64,000 nt of DNA, taken from Moringa oleifera (Eukaryota; Streptophyta; Magnoliopsida; Brassicales; Moringaceae). The notes beneath the pieces are model-generated. The model saw only the letters and a list, made by a program, of their open reading frames with translations. It had not been told where the DNA came from and ran no database searches. Position 1 is the stretch's first letter. Each line of letters begins with the position of its first letter. The translations under genes and the position numbers were made by a program. The stretch is taken from contig JAJFZO010000049.1 of assembly GCA_021397835.1 (NCBI GenBank), positions 8,313,001-8,377,000 on the forward strand, in the 5' to 3' direction. This document shows, piece by piece, positions 25,785 to 37,043 of this stretch.

Positions 25785-26045
25785 GGAATTATGTATCAAC
25801 TTTCTCAATCTCACAAGTCTCTCAAGATTATAGCTCTATAAAATATTATTTTATTGATTATCGACTCATCTATTTATATAGCAAAATAAAAATCAAATTG
25901 TAAAAATATCTGCTGCATGATAAGCATAAATCTACTAAGTGATAAGCATAACAACTAAGTGATAAGTATAACATTTAAGTGTTTAAAAATATCATAAAAA
26001 TATAGTCATAATCTTAAAAATTAACAACAAACAACATAGCTTCTA
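25785..26045 (-). mobile_element. Copia LTR between two element fragments
   Basis: This is similar to the LTR piece at 21422-21605. On the minus strand it follows an RNase H-like tail (KPGVCCSKVKDEF then stop, near 26090-26050) and precedes the gag relic, so it sits as the 3' LTR of one fragment and the 5' LTR of the next. A minus-strand TATAAATAG lies inside. Confidence 0.6.
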
Positions 26046-26089
26046 ATTCATGCTAATTAAAACTCATCCTTGACTTTAGAGCAGCATAC

Positions 26090-27490
26090 ACCAGGCTTTT
26101 TACTTTAATAATTCATAATTAATCTTTGTATCTTTGCAGGATATCAAAATTTTGAATTTATTTTTTGTAATATATTTGACTATATTTCTCCTTTTCTGTA
26201 TACATCTCTTAGGAGTTGGAGTTTTAAAATGAAGTGATTTAAAATTTTATAGCCTTGGTTTATAGTCATACCAGAGTTGGAGTTTTAAAATGAAGTGATT
26301 TAAAATTTTATAGCCTTGGTTTATAGTCATACCATACTTCAAATAGTCTTTTATCACAAAACCTTTTCTGGCAATCTTTTCAGCAAAAAGTTGTTGTGTT
26401 TGCAACCTTGGTCTAGAGATTCTTTGGAAGCCTTTTGTCATGTAGGAAATACCTTGTCATCTCTATAAATCTTCTATTTTTCCTCTTAACCACCTATTTT
26501 ATTGACTAGTATAAAGTACTATAATTGGTGTTTAATATTGCCATTCAATGATCGAATTCTCATTGGTTTTCCCACATTTATATGTCTTGACTGCAGACTC
26601 TATATAGCCTTTTAAGTCTTATTTTATTGAACAAGAAGCATGGTTTGCTTTCCATACTAATAGCTAGCACATTTTGAAAGCTCTTCCCTCAATTCAGGTA
26701 AGCTTTCCTAAAGATTGTTCTTTTTAATAAAAAAGAGGATCTTATCATGAAAGTGTTCAAATCTTTAATTTCGAAGTATTGTATTATTGTCTTCTTTGTA
26801 TTCTACAATATACTCAATTTTTATCATATTTAAGATAAACTTTTTACCTTTCATTTGGATTTTAAATATCTCTTTGCGTTGTGCATCAGTAATCAAGCAA
26901 TGATTATCCTTAAATAACATCTTATATTTTTTTTCTAGCAGTTAACCAACATTAAAACGATTTTGATTGATTTTAAATATATAAGATATGAGAAATTAAT
27001 TTCAAACATGTGTGATCTTTAATTGTTGTTGTTTCTATGCCTTTTACTATAAGATATATTTCATTTTCAATTATAACTTTAGAAATAATAGTTTTATCAA
27101 GCTCTTTGAAGAGTTTTCAATCGTAAATCATGTGGTTTATACAACCGCTATCTATAAGTCAACTTTTTATAGAGCTACTAGTAGCAAAGTATGAAGCTAT
27201 AAACAGTTCTTCTTAAGGTTATTCAACAATAGTCTTGGCTTCTTCTTATTATTGTTGAGATTTGCATATTTTTTTTCATGTGACCTAATTGACTACACTT
27301 GTAACATCTTGTATCTGACCTTCATCTACATTTGTTTTATGGATGATTTGTTTCTTTTATAGTAAAGATAAGGTGAAAAGATTTGACTGTTGTTTATTTA
27401 GGGATTTTTGTTGTTACTTGCAGAACGTGAAAACTTTTTATTTTTGTTTTGCATTTTTTTTGTTATTTTTGTGAAAAGTTTCAAGTCAAA
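26090..27490 (-). pseudogene. Copia pol relic: zinc knuckle, protease, integrase (RT deleted)
   Basis: On the minus strand, in order: a CCHC-like knuckle CYKCSQLGHMKK (near 27280-27300); the protease motif LIDSGCINHM (near 27135-27160); the pre-integrase part LLEKKYKMLFKDNHCLITDA and EIFKIQMKGKKF (26830-26960); an integrase remnant with YGKQTM and HINVGKPMR (26550-26650); and WYDYKPRL (26240-26330). The reverse transcriptase and most of RNase H are missing before the RNase H tail at about 26090. Many stops and frameshifts are present. Confidence 0.75.
26213..26334. repeat. Perfect 61-bp tandem duplication inside the copia relic
   Basis: Units 26213-26273 and 26274-26334 are identical base for base, each starting GAGTTGGAGTTTTAAAATGA. 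They lie in the integrase remnant encoding WYDYKPRL. Confidence 0.95.
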
Positions 27491-27917
27491 ATTTATTGTA
27501 AAAAATCTTCAATATGAATATTTTTAAATTTTAAATTTTTTTACTATAGTTTAATTTGATCTAAATTAATAAATTAAAATTTTTTAAAGATATTTTAAAA
27601 GTTAAGGTTTTATTGAAGAGATGGGGAATAAAACCTAGAATTTTAAAGGACCTTCACTCCAAGGTTTATCTTATAATTGAATGAAATACATATAACTTTA
27701 TATTGATTTCAATATACTACATATAAAAATTTCTTACGTTTATTATATATTTAATGTTTTAGGAGTTTGTAGTTCATGGTTTATCACTTTTTCTTTTTTA
27801 TTTTCATTATTGTTATTTTATATATTTAAACTTATCTTTTATTTATATTTTTTATCTAAAAATAGAAAATAAAATTGCATATTAAATATATCAAAATAAG
27901 GGTTATTGGATGCATAA

Positions 27918-28732
27918 GACCATCTCCAATGAAGACGGTAAAACAAAAATTTGATGTTGAAAATCTCTAAAATCTTCTCCAACGAAATGGCAAGCATCCT
28001 TCTTCAATTTGATGCACCACTGTAGCTGCACCAAATGTACTTTTAATTTTTTTTTTATAATTACTTTTTAAAGTTTTTAAATCAAATATATTTTTAATCA
28101 ATAACTTAATAAATATTTGATATTATTAGGAAAAAAATTTATTATTGAGAATATCTCGTCAAGATCTTTAAAACGAGAGCAATATTCAATATATAATTTT
28201 ATTTTATTAAATTAATAATAATAATTTATGTAATTAATAATATTATTATATATAATATCCAAATTATTATTTAAAAATATATAAAAATTTATAGTTCATG
28301 ATATAATTTAAATTTGAATGAATATGATAAAAATAAAATTTGCTTCAATTGATAACACAGTACAATAAATATAATAACACATTAACGATTACAACATAAA
28401 CTGAAATTACGTTAAAAATGTTTTTATAATATTGAGTTAATAAATTATTAATTTAAAAAATTATTAAAAATTATAATTTATTATATAATATTGATTATTT
28501 AAAATATATAAATTAAAATTTTAAATTATATTAATTATTTTATTATTTTAAATAAATTGATATTTATAAATATTTTATTAATAATTATTATTTATATTAT
28601 TAAAATAATATTATAACACCAATTTGGTATAAATGGATTGTGGATGAAAAAATTTGGTGTTGAAATATTCTAAAAAGATTCTTTTTAACATCAAATTGAT
28701 GTTAAATTTGGTGTATAAGATTCGAAATGGCC
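27918..28732. mobile_element. PIF/Harbinger-like MITE with TAA target duplication
   Basis: The element starts GACCATCTCCAAT and its other end, reverse-complemented, starts GGCCATTTCGAAT (10 of 13 identical). It is flanked by TAA on both sides (27915-27917 and 28733-28735), the 3-bp target duplication of PIF/Harbinger elements. Subterminal sequence is also partly inverted (TTTGATGTTGAAAAT versus rc of ACATCAAATTGATG). The interior is AT-rich and noncoding, so it would depend on a transposase from elsewhere. Confidence 0.7.
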
Positions 28733-28759
28733 TAAGGCTACATAAGACTTTGTTTTTTA

Positions 28760-29340
28760 TTAATTTGACGTATTTAAAGCCTATAAAAGTAACTCATGTA
28801 TGGTCTTATAAGTCAAGCTTATTGATAAGGTTATATGCTACATATTTTAAAAATAAATAGGCTCAATCTCGTTAATTTGAAAAGACTATGGACTTTTTAT
28901 GGGCCAAGTCTAAGCTTTATGTTTTTAGGTTGAGTCGACCTAATCGATCCATTGTGAACTTTTGAATTAGTTCATCCCATAAAGCTTTTAACTTTGGACG
29001 ATAAATGATAATGGAATCCTTACCTTGTGAGATGGAATAAACTTTTTCTTGTAGTTTAAAGATTCATTATGTTGATATGAAAAACATTTCTTTAAGATAT
29101 TTGAAGAGATTTTTTTATAGTCTCTGCATATATAGCTTTTACAAACAAATATGGAATAATTGTATTCGATGATCCATGAAATAACCCTGTTATCGCATTA
29201 TTTGTATAACACATAATTTGAATTTTGTGTCTAGTGCTTGGTGATGGTTTCATAAACAAATCTTAACTTATTTTTAATGCTAAAAACCTTCAAAATGGTC
29301 CTATTCCATATAAAGAGTTGATTAAAATCTCATATTAGAT
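28760..29340. other. AT-rich intergenic DNA
   Basis: No coding similarity, RNA gene or recognised element is visible; the sequence is moderately AT-rich and unique-looking. Confidence 0.5.
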
Positions 29341-29344
29341 TATA

Positions 29345-29655
29345 AATTCACCAAAGAGATGTTACATAACTTTGGATGCATCTTAACCTTGCAAAACACT
29401 ATTTAAAGTGAATGGGGCTTTTAAAAGATAAAACTATGCAATATGTGCTAATGACAATCTTGCCACCAAGTTTGAACATCATTAATCAAAATTCAACATC
29501 TGCTACAATCCCACCAAATAGAGGTTATATAAGTATAGACACATCTTAAACTTGCAAATAGAGGTTATATAAGTATAGACACATCTTAAACTTGCAAGGT
29601 ACCTTTTAGAATGAATATGGATTTTAAAAGATAAATCGAACAATGTGCGCTAATA
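29345..29655. repeat. Nested direct repeats with a perfect 40-bp tandem duplication
   Basis: A segment of about 105 bp near 29345-29455 recurs in diverged form near 29545-29655 (shared CATCTTAAACTTGCAA-like and TTTTAAAAGATAAA strings). Within and before the second copy, 40-bp units 29516-29555 and 29556-29595 are identical, starting AAATAGAGGTTATATAAGTA. Confidence 0.8.
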
Positions 29656-30280
29656 ATTGTTAAAGGTCAATGTTAATATTGTACATAATTTTGATATAGA
29701 ATCTTTACCACTAACTTTGAACAACATTAACACTATTCTTATTCTTAGATAAATCTAATAGAATTCTTGTAAAATAGATTATTAGTCAAAATGAATACAA
29801 GAAAATATCGATGTGTTGAAAAAATGTCATTAATTGATATGATACCATGCCAAAAACATAAGAAGTAAACAGAACTCTTCTTTTCTATTTAAGGTAAAAA
29901 TCATTTTTAACCTTGTGGTTTTGAGTTTTTTGAACAAGTTCATACATTTTTACATGAAAAAATTTTATATTTGAAACATTAATTTGGTCTAAATTGATCA
30001 CTATCATTAAGAATCGTCAAAATCTCACATTAAGTTAGGTGTAAAATGGTAAATACAAATTTTTTCACCGAAAATCAGCATCTTCTTTTGTATTTTGTTT
30101 AAGTTTATCTATTGTTTAGAAAGAGAAATAATTTTTATCTGATTTAGCATTAGAGAGAGAAATAAGTTGATTTACGTGGATTTTTGCATTTTTACATGCA
30201 ATTAAAATTTTTGTTTGGCTTTAGTTGCAATAGAGTTGATTAGAGAACAAACCTACAAGTTTCAAAAAGTTAATCAATAA

Positions 30281-30584
30281 AAATGGCAGATATGATAGGG
30301 TTTGAAAACACTTATGCCAGATGTTATTGGCTATTAACTCGATCTTATAGCTCCATGTATGGGTGAACCCCATGAGAGCTACCTCGTGCTATAACCCGAG
30401 TAAATCTTTTTAGTGAACAATTCTGTGAAGTACTAGAACGTTGATTTAAAAAAAAGGCAAAATGTGATAGGGTTCCAAAATATTATACTAGATGTTTATG
30501 GCTATTGACCCGATCTTGTGGCTCTATACATGGCAAAACCTTAGAAGGGCGACACCAGATTATAGCCAAGGCTAAATCTTTTTT
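30281..30584. repeat. Two diverged direct copies of a ~130-bp unit
   Basis: 30281-30411 and 30453-30583 share a colinear series of strings: GATAGGGTT, AGATGTT, GGCTATT, CGATCTT, TATAGC/TGTGGCTC and TAAATCTTTTT. The spacing between copies is about 172 bp. No coding potential is visible. Confidence 0.7.
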
Positions 30585-30799
30585 TAAAAATTTAATAAAA
30601 TTATGCTTTTACCCCTATATTAAATATCTTTCTTTTCACGTTTTCCCTTTGTATATTATCATCTAGTTTTGCAATTTTAATTTGCACTACGTAACTAGCA
30701 CCTGAGGCCTCTTTAGTCCTCCCTTTCGATCGTTTCTCCAAACCCCATCCTAATCAACTACTTGTTTGATGTCTCTCAATGCTTCTTTGTTTCGTGATC

Positions 30800-32335
30800 C
30801 TTTAAGCTCTCAGTTCTTTCTTCATCCCCACTTAGGTAAATTATTTTTTCATTAATTTTTTTATTTAAAAATAATTCAGTATATAGTTAATTTAAAATAA
30901 ATAAATGTATGAATTAAAAATTATTATTTATCATTGGTTTGATTATAAGTTAGAATATTGTTTAGTTTTTTTTAGAAGATAAATATTGTTTGGTTTGTAT
31001 ATAGAAAATTAATTGAAAAACTTGGAAAAATTATTGTTAATTTAAAATTACTAGTTTAAGGTTCGCACTTAAGAAAATTAATTAATATACGTTTAAAAAA
31101 ATTATTGTTAATTTAAAATTAGTACTTAAGAAAATTAATTAATATATGTTTAGAAAAATTATTCTTAATAATTTAAAAAATTAGCTGGAGATATATTTGA
31201 TGTCATTAATTTGTACTTGTTTGGTTTAAGGATTAGTGTGTAATGTGTAGACAAATTATTTAGTTTATTAAATTAATTATTGACTAAATTATTTTATAAT
31301 GACAAATTACAAATGTCACACAACTACACATCTAAGCCGAGAAAAACTCTTCTTTCGTACTTTGGTTAAAAAAAAAGATAATTTATTAAGTAATTCAAGT
31401 TCTTCCTCTTTTCATCATGTTGGTGTTTCAAGTTTCTCATGTTTGGATGAAAGAAGTGAATTTGAGAATATTAAAGCATCACATGATATCAATACCCACT
31501 ATTATGAACGTGATCTTAGATTATGATTTTTAATAGAAATATATCTTATTGACAAGTTGATGGCATTCGAAAGGTATGTTAATATGGGGTCATGTCAATC
31601 TATATTATCTAACTATACTTCCATTATAGATAGAAAAATAAGTCCATGATTTTAAGCTTCTTGTTTCGAAAGATTTAACTTATTTGAATATTTAATAATA
31701 AAAAAATGAAGCATACAGCTTTTCATGTTATCTCTTTGAGAGTCATCCACCTAAGTATCTACATTTACAATTGATGATTTTCAAAGTTGAAAAAGAATGA
31801 GTGGTAAAAAATGTTTGTTTGTACTGTATGAAGGAAAAGTTGATTGACATCATAGATTTGCTATAAAAAGTTAGAAGAACTTGAAAACTTCATCTCAAGA
31901 TATTGATATTATAGACTTTTGACTACAATAAAAAGGTCATAACATTATACTTTGATTGATGAATTAATTCATTTAATGCTAATTCTTTCGGTTTTTACAG
32001 CAACAACAAAACAAGTATTTTCAACTATAAAATCTTTCAAAATGCCTCTTTATGACAAAACGCAAGATGATTTTTTTGCAGATTATATAATTATTTATAT
32101 TGAAAGATTATTGTTAATTTAATAGACATACACTCTATAATTGATGAGTTTAATAGTGTGAAACCTCATAAAAAATTAAAATTACAATTAATTGTATTTA
32201 GAAAGGTAGGAATTGTTATGTCCCTTATTTAGGTGTATCTTTTTTTTAAAAAAATAATATTTCTCATACTATGGTCATGAAAAGAAATTTTAACCCATCC
32301 TAATAAATATTCTTAGTTTTGCCATAGCTCCATGA
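30800..32335 (+). mobile_element. Internally deleted hAT copy (plus strand)
   Basis: From 31299 the plus strand encodes the same Ser-rich N-terminus as the hAT relic at 21.6-24.9 kb (HHVGVSSFSCLDERSEFENI), followed by alignable noncoding and coding sequence to about 31910. It then jumps directly to the C-terminal dimerisation part, ILSVSTATTKQVFSTIKSFK and ADYIIIYIERL (31980-32120). The sequence equal to about 22222-23835 of the first copy is missing. The 3' end ACCCATCCTAATAAATATTC matches, inverted, the terminal region at 21620-21645. The 5' limit is uncertain. Confidence 0.75.
31026..31178. repeat. Short tandem repeats near the 5' end of the hAT copy
   Basis: The string AAAAATTATTGTTAATTTAAAA with a following AAGAAAATTAATTAATATA occurs at about 31026 and 31095, and a third partial unit at about 31154. 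Such subterminal repeats are common in hAT elements. Confidence 0.6.
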
Positions 32336-34100
32336 GTTGAAGGCACTGAAAATAGACTCATGAAGTCGTTGTTTGGAACAAGGGCATAATGAAGGTATTG
32401 GTGATGGTGGTACGATAAAGATGGAGGACTGTTTGGTTCATTTCTTAGATTGATAATTCCTACACATTTAGTAGTATTGGAAATGAGGGTTAAATTAAAG
32501 TCACTTAAATGGTTTAAATATACTAATAATTTCTTAAGTATTTATTATTTTTTAATTTAATGATGAACCATTAAAAATTATATGGGCTAAGTTAGAGATT
32601 AATGACCTCTTATGTCAAATAACTTAAATGCTCTTCAATTATATGAAAACTCATAATAACTCTACGAAATCCCTAAGTTTATTAATGGCTCTTCACAGTA
32701 GGGATTCACTTGTACCAAATCAATATTTCGAATGTAAAGTTGATCCGTTAAAAAATATAGAGACTTTATCCAAAAAAAACATGAAAATTATAAGATTTAA
32801 AATAATATTTATTCTTATTTATATGATACTATATATTTATAAAAAGAAAAATATCCATCTATATATAATCTTATTAATTAAAAAAGAAAATAGTTAATAA
32901 ATATGCAATAAATTAGTTAAGTCCTTGAAATTGAATTTCCTAAAATAAGCTTTGATTTGTGATCATGAAAATTAAGCTGTTAATATCTTAATACATATAG
33001 AATATGTTGAACTTAGGTAAGATCTAATTGGTTTTTTGTTCTATCAAAAACTAATTGAAATGTATTAAAATATTTTGAGTTGCACCAAATAGAATTGAGC
33101 ATAATCATCTTTTAATAGTTCTCTTTAAGAAACTATATACCTATTGTGTTAAATGTATTTTAATTTACTAGAATTTATTAGCAAAATACAAATATTATAA
33201 TTTGATTCATATTGTTATACTATTTAAAATTATTAGATAGACTTATTGAAATCACTGAAAATTAATAATCTTCCTTGAAATTAAATAAATTGGATTAAAT
33301 TTTTTTATACTTATAAAAAATAATATTAGTAATAATAATTTTTTTATCTAAATCTAATTTTTATTTTAAACCTTGATATATTGATAGGATAAATTATATA
33401 TCTGATGTTTTTGATTTAATTTAAATCATGTCATTATCTTTTTATGGTATTGTTTTTGAAATTAAGGAGTTTAGCGAGGTAATTTTGGGATCTCAAAAAA
33501 TAAATAATATAATATATGTAAAATATTTTGTACACAAAATTTTTTATAGACGTAAAAAAAATCTAATGTACTATCACCAAAAATTTTAAAATTTTTTAAA
33601 CACTAAAAATATACCTTTTATTTTTTACATTATCAAAAATTTAAAAATTTATTAATAATAGTTTGTGAATAGAAATTGATTGTTGTTCTCAAAATGGATT
33701 ATAGAATTTAGGGCACTTTAACCACAAAAGTAATCTCCATTTGTCACAATTATTTTTCATCATGCTTGAAATCAAAGTTCAATTTAAATCAAATTAAAAA
33801 CAACTGATTCAATCAATATATCAAAATTTAAATTAAAAAATTAATAAATTTTTTTTAATATATATATTTATATTTCTCCAAACATTAATTCTAAGCCAAT
33901 CAAAATTAGATTTTAGAGTAAGTCAAATTAAATCAGTTGAGTTGGTTCACCCCTCTTAAGTGTACTTTGGTTCGGGAATGTTTAAGATATCAAATTTCTA
34001 AGGAATCCTATGTTTGGTAAATTAAAATTTTTATTTTTGCTAAAAAAACCTTTAGATTTTAGTTGATTGGTTTGAGATTGAGACATATCTATATCCGTAC
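32336..34100. other. AT-rich intergenic DNA
   Basis: No gene is supported. A stretch from about 33290 to 33900 resembles the AT-rich dispersed sequence seen at 18.3-18.9 kb and 41.4-42.0 kb. A short Lys/Ile-rich frame at 32628-32897 is compositional. Confidence 0.55.
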
Positions 34101-36950
34101 TGTGTTATCTTAGATTGCTTTTGCACTTAAAAGCGTCAAAAAATGCATCAATTTGTGTAGTTGTCCCATGATTGGCCTCTACATTTTATGCCTTTGTGCT
34201 GCTAGTGGGCTCATACCATCAATCATGCTTTCTTCCTTTTCCCCACAGGACCATCACACTTACTTGTTAGTAGTCTTCTGTTTTCACAACAATAAATAGC
34301 TTTATCCATTAAAATTGTTCTCACATTTACTTGAATTTTACCCTGATACTAATTTAGTAGTTTATAATTTGAGAAGAATCTGTACTTTTAAGAGATTACA
34401 AAAGGAAAAAGACGAATGAGAGAACAAGAGACCATTTGGGTTCGGAATATGTAATTCCAAGGAAAGAACTTTCTTGTGTTCACATGGGAAAGAATGTGAT
34501 AAGGACAAAAATTCCATGTGTTAAGATAGAGAAGCTTTTATTTGTCTGGATGGTCCAAGTGATAGGGGACGTACCATCTGCCACTGGCAAACCACAGGAG
34601 ATGTGGGGCTTAAGGGTCACCTCATACTCATCACTTGCTAAGAAGAAAACAGATATTGATGAGGATGCTTCAGCAACTCAATTATAGGGCCCTTGCTTCT
34701 CTATCAAGCATCGTCACACTATCTTTTGCTACATTTGCTCAGTAATTATACATTATTACTGCAAGCCAACCATGTTTCCAAATAAAAGGTCTATTAGAAG
34801 TAAATCTGGAACATGGCTTCCTGGAAGCAGTTGGGGCATATAAGGATCTAAGCAATTTGATATAATAAAATGGCAATAAATAAAAGATGAACATATTGCT
34901 TTAGTTTGATGTTACCATGGTGGAACCTCTCTCTGTCTCAGTCTGTGATGCCAACCAATGAAACTGGAAAGCAATTAGTTCAACATTAAAGTTGTGCCAT
35001 CATTCAGGAAGCCAAGTGACATTCAACTGAAAGGGCTAACTGAGGAGAGCAACATCTTTAAGGGTGGCCTGAAGCTCAGTGCTGTTATTTTCCACCATTT
35101 AGTTGACAAAAGTGATACACTCTCCATGTTTCTGTAATATTTTCAAGCCTATGGGTGCCAATCTTGTTACTTCCCAAGTGCTCATTGGTTATGCTATGTT
35201 GCAACTCTCTCATGATTTGATTCAGAAAGTTTCAGGCTTTGTGTTCATGAAGGACAAACTTGTGGTTGGTGACGAGATGATAGGAATGGAGATATACACA
35301 TCAGGCTGCATTGACTTTATATGCATAGTGCAAAGCCCTGCCTAAATTAGACCAAAAGCCTGTCAATGAACTATACGACTGGACCACAGGGCCATTACCT
35401 TGGAGCTTGACATAAAAACAAAGGTCAGGCCAAGCACACGAAAGTAGAGCAGAAACAAAGGTCATATTCCTGAGTGAAAAGTGAAGAGTAACACTTGCAG
35501 CCTGTTGTGTGTATCAATGTGTCTATACCAAGTGGTCTGACATTCCAAAGAGGAGGGGACCCTTTTTCAGATTCCAGTGTCTCAGACAACAAGGTCCATA
35601 ATGCCTACCAAGCTAGTTGTAGGCTGGGGATGTTACCTTCGGGTTTTGTACTAAGACTCAGATCTAACAATATCATTAGTACACGTGCTGTTAACACTTC
35701 GACATTTTCATGTGAATGTGCTCTACCAACTTTGAACTGATGATTTGGTTGATTTGGAAAATCATCAAAAACAGGTTTGACTGGTGTTGGTAAGATGTTT
35801 CTCTATTCAAAAAGCATGAATTCAACAAAGCCTTAATCTCAGATAAGCTAGTTGGATAGACTGTGATGAATCCTCTTTTTCCAATTCAATAAAGCAAGTT
35901 TGATCCTCAAATCATATGGCCTCTAGTCTTCATAACTTTGGAACAGCTTTGGAATGTGCATCTGCAAGAGTTTGATAGTACCATTTCTTTCTAAGAGGAT
36001 TGATTCTTGGTGGGCTGAGGAATTTCTATCCACGTACCACTTTTCTGGTCAGTCATATGGACCTAAGGCATCTTAGTTTGGTGCCTAACATAGTGTGGCC
36101 TCTATATATGGTTTGTGCTAATTAAGGACCAATTTGTGGGGGAATTTTGCAGTGAAAGTATCATATGTCATGATTTGCAAAACTACGAAAATATTCTGTC
36201 AAATTATGTTCTGAGTGGCTGAGTGAAAGTGCCGCTATTTGAATGTTGCATTCACGTCAAGTAATGCAGCTGTTAAGCCCTCAAATCCAATATTTCCAAG
36301 TCTAATCCCACAGATCTGCTAGGTCCACCAGCTGGGCACATCAATTCAGAGCCAAAATTGGTTAGCAGATAAAATCCAGACCTGACAACATAACAATTAT
36401 GACATTGTAATTGTCTCTGTTTAGCAGATTGGAGAAAGAAAAAATCGACGGGTATCTTGTTTTCAATGTTAGAATAGAGGGACAAGGGGAACGTATTGCT
36501 CATGCCCTTATAAAGCTTTCATCCATGTTGGTAAAGAAGATCCTTGATTACCTGCATTTTGGTGTCTTTAGTTTCTTAGGAATGGTCATATACATGCTTG
36601 GGATGCAAACAAATTTGGAAGATAAGCTCATGCAATTTTTCCTTGCTCACAGGTCATGCTTAAGAGTAAGATAAAACTGGTGAAAAACATGATCACAGGA
36701 TCTGATGCAATGAAATTTGAAGTGATGCATGTGCTCCGCTGATCATTTTGCATGTTTGCACAGAAAAATTTCAGGGACCAAGATAATTAAAAGCTCAGTC
36801 CCAACTAGCAAGAATAAAACTGAGGCCAAAGTAATTTATTTATACAGCTGTTAGGAAAGCAGGCACATACATACTCAAAACTCTTCTTAGATCGGAACAA
36901 GGCCTAAAATTTGACAAGATGTTGAAGGTGGCACTAACAACATGACTTTG
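34100..36950. other. Unique, less AT-rich region without a recognisable gene
   Basis: Base composition is closer to that of genic DNA than the flanks, and no transposon similarity is apparent. Small frames (for example 34436-34687 and 35103-35345) lack recognisable motifs, and I see no convincing chain of exons. It could hold a noncoding transcript or the far 3' flank of the minus-strand HIPP gene. Confidence 0.45.
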
Positions 36951-37043
36951 TTTAAGCCAACATCTTATTATCTAACATATAACTACATTGAAAATTGCAT
37001 GGATTACACGCTACAGATACATGGAAACTACACAAAATAGTGG

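Noticed and set aside
34436..36674. Several 75-87-residue frames between 34.4 and 36.7 kb
   Set aside because: None shows a known motif, several start at TTG, and they cannot be joined through convincing splice sites into one product.
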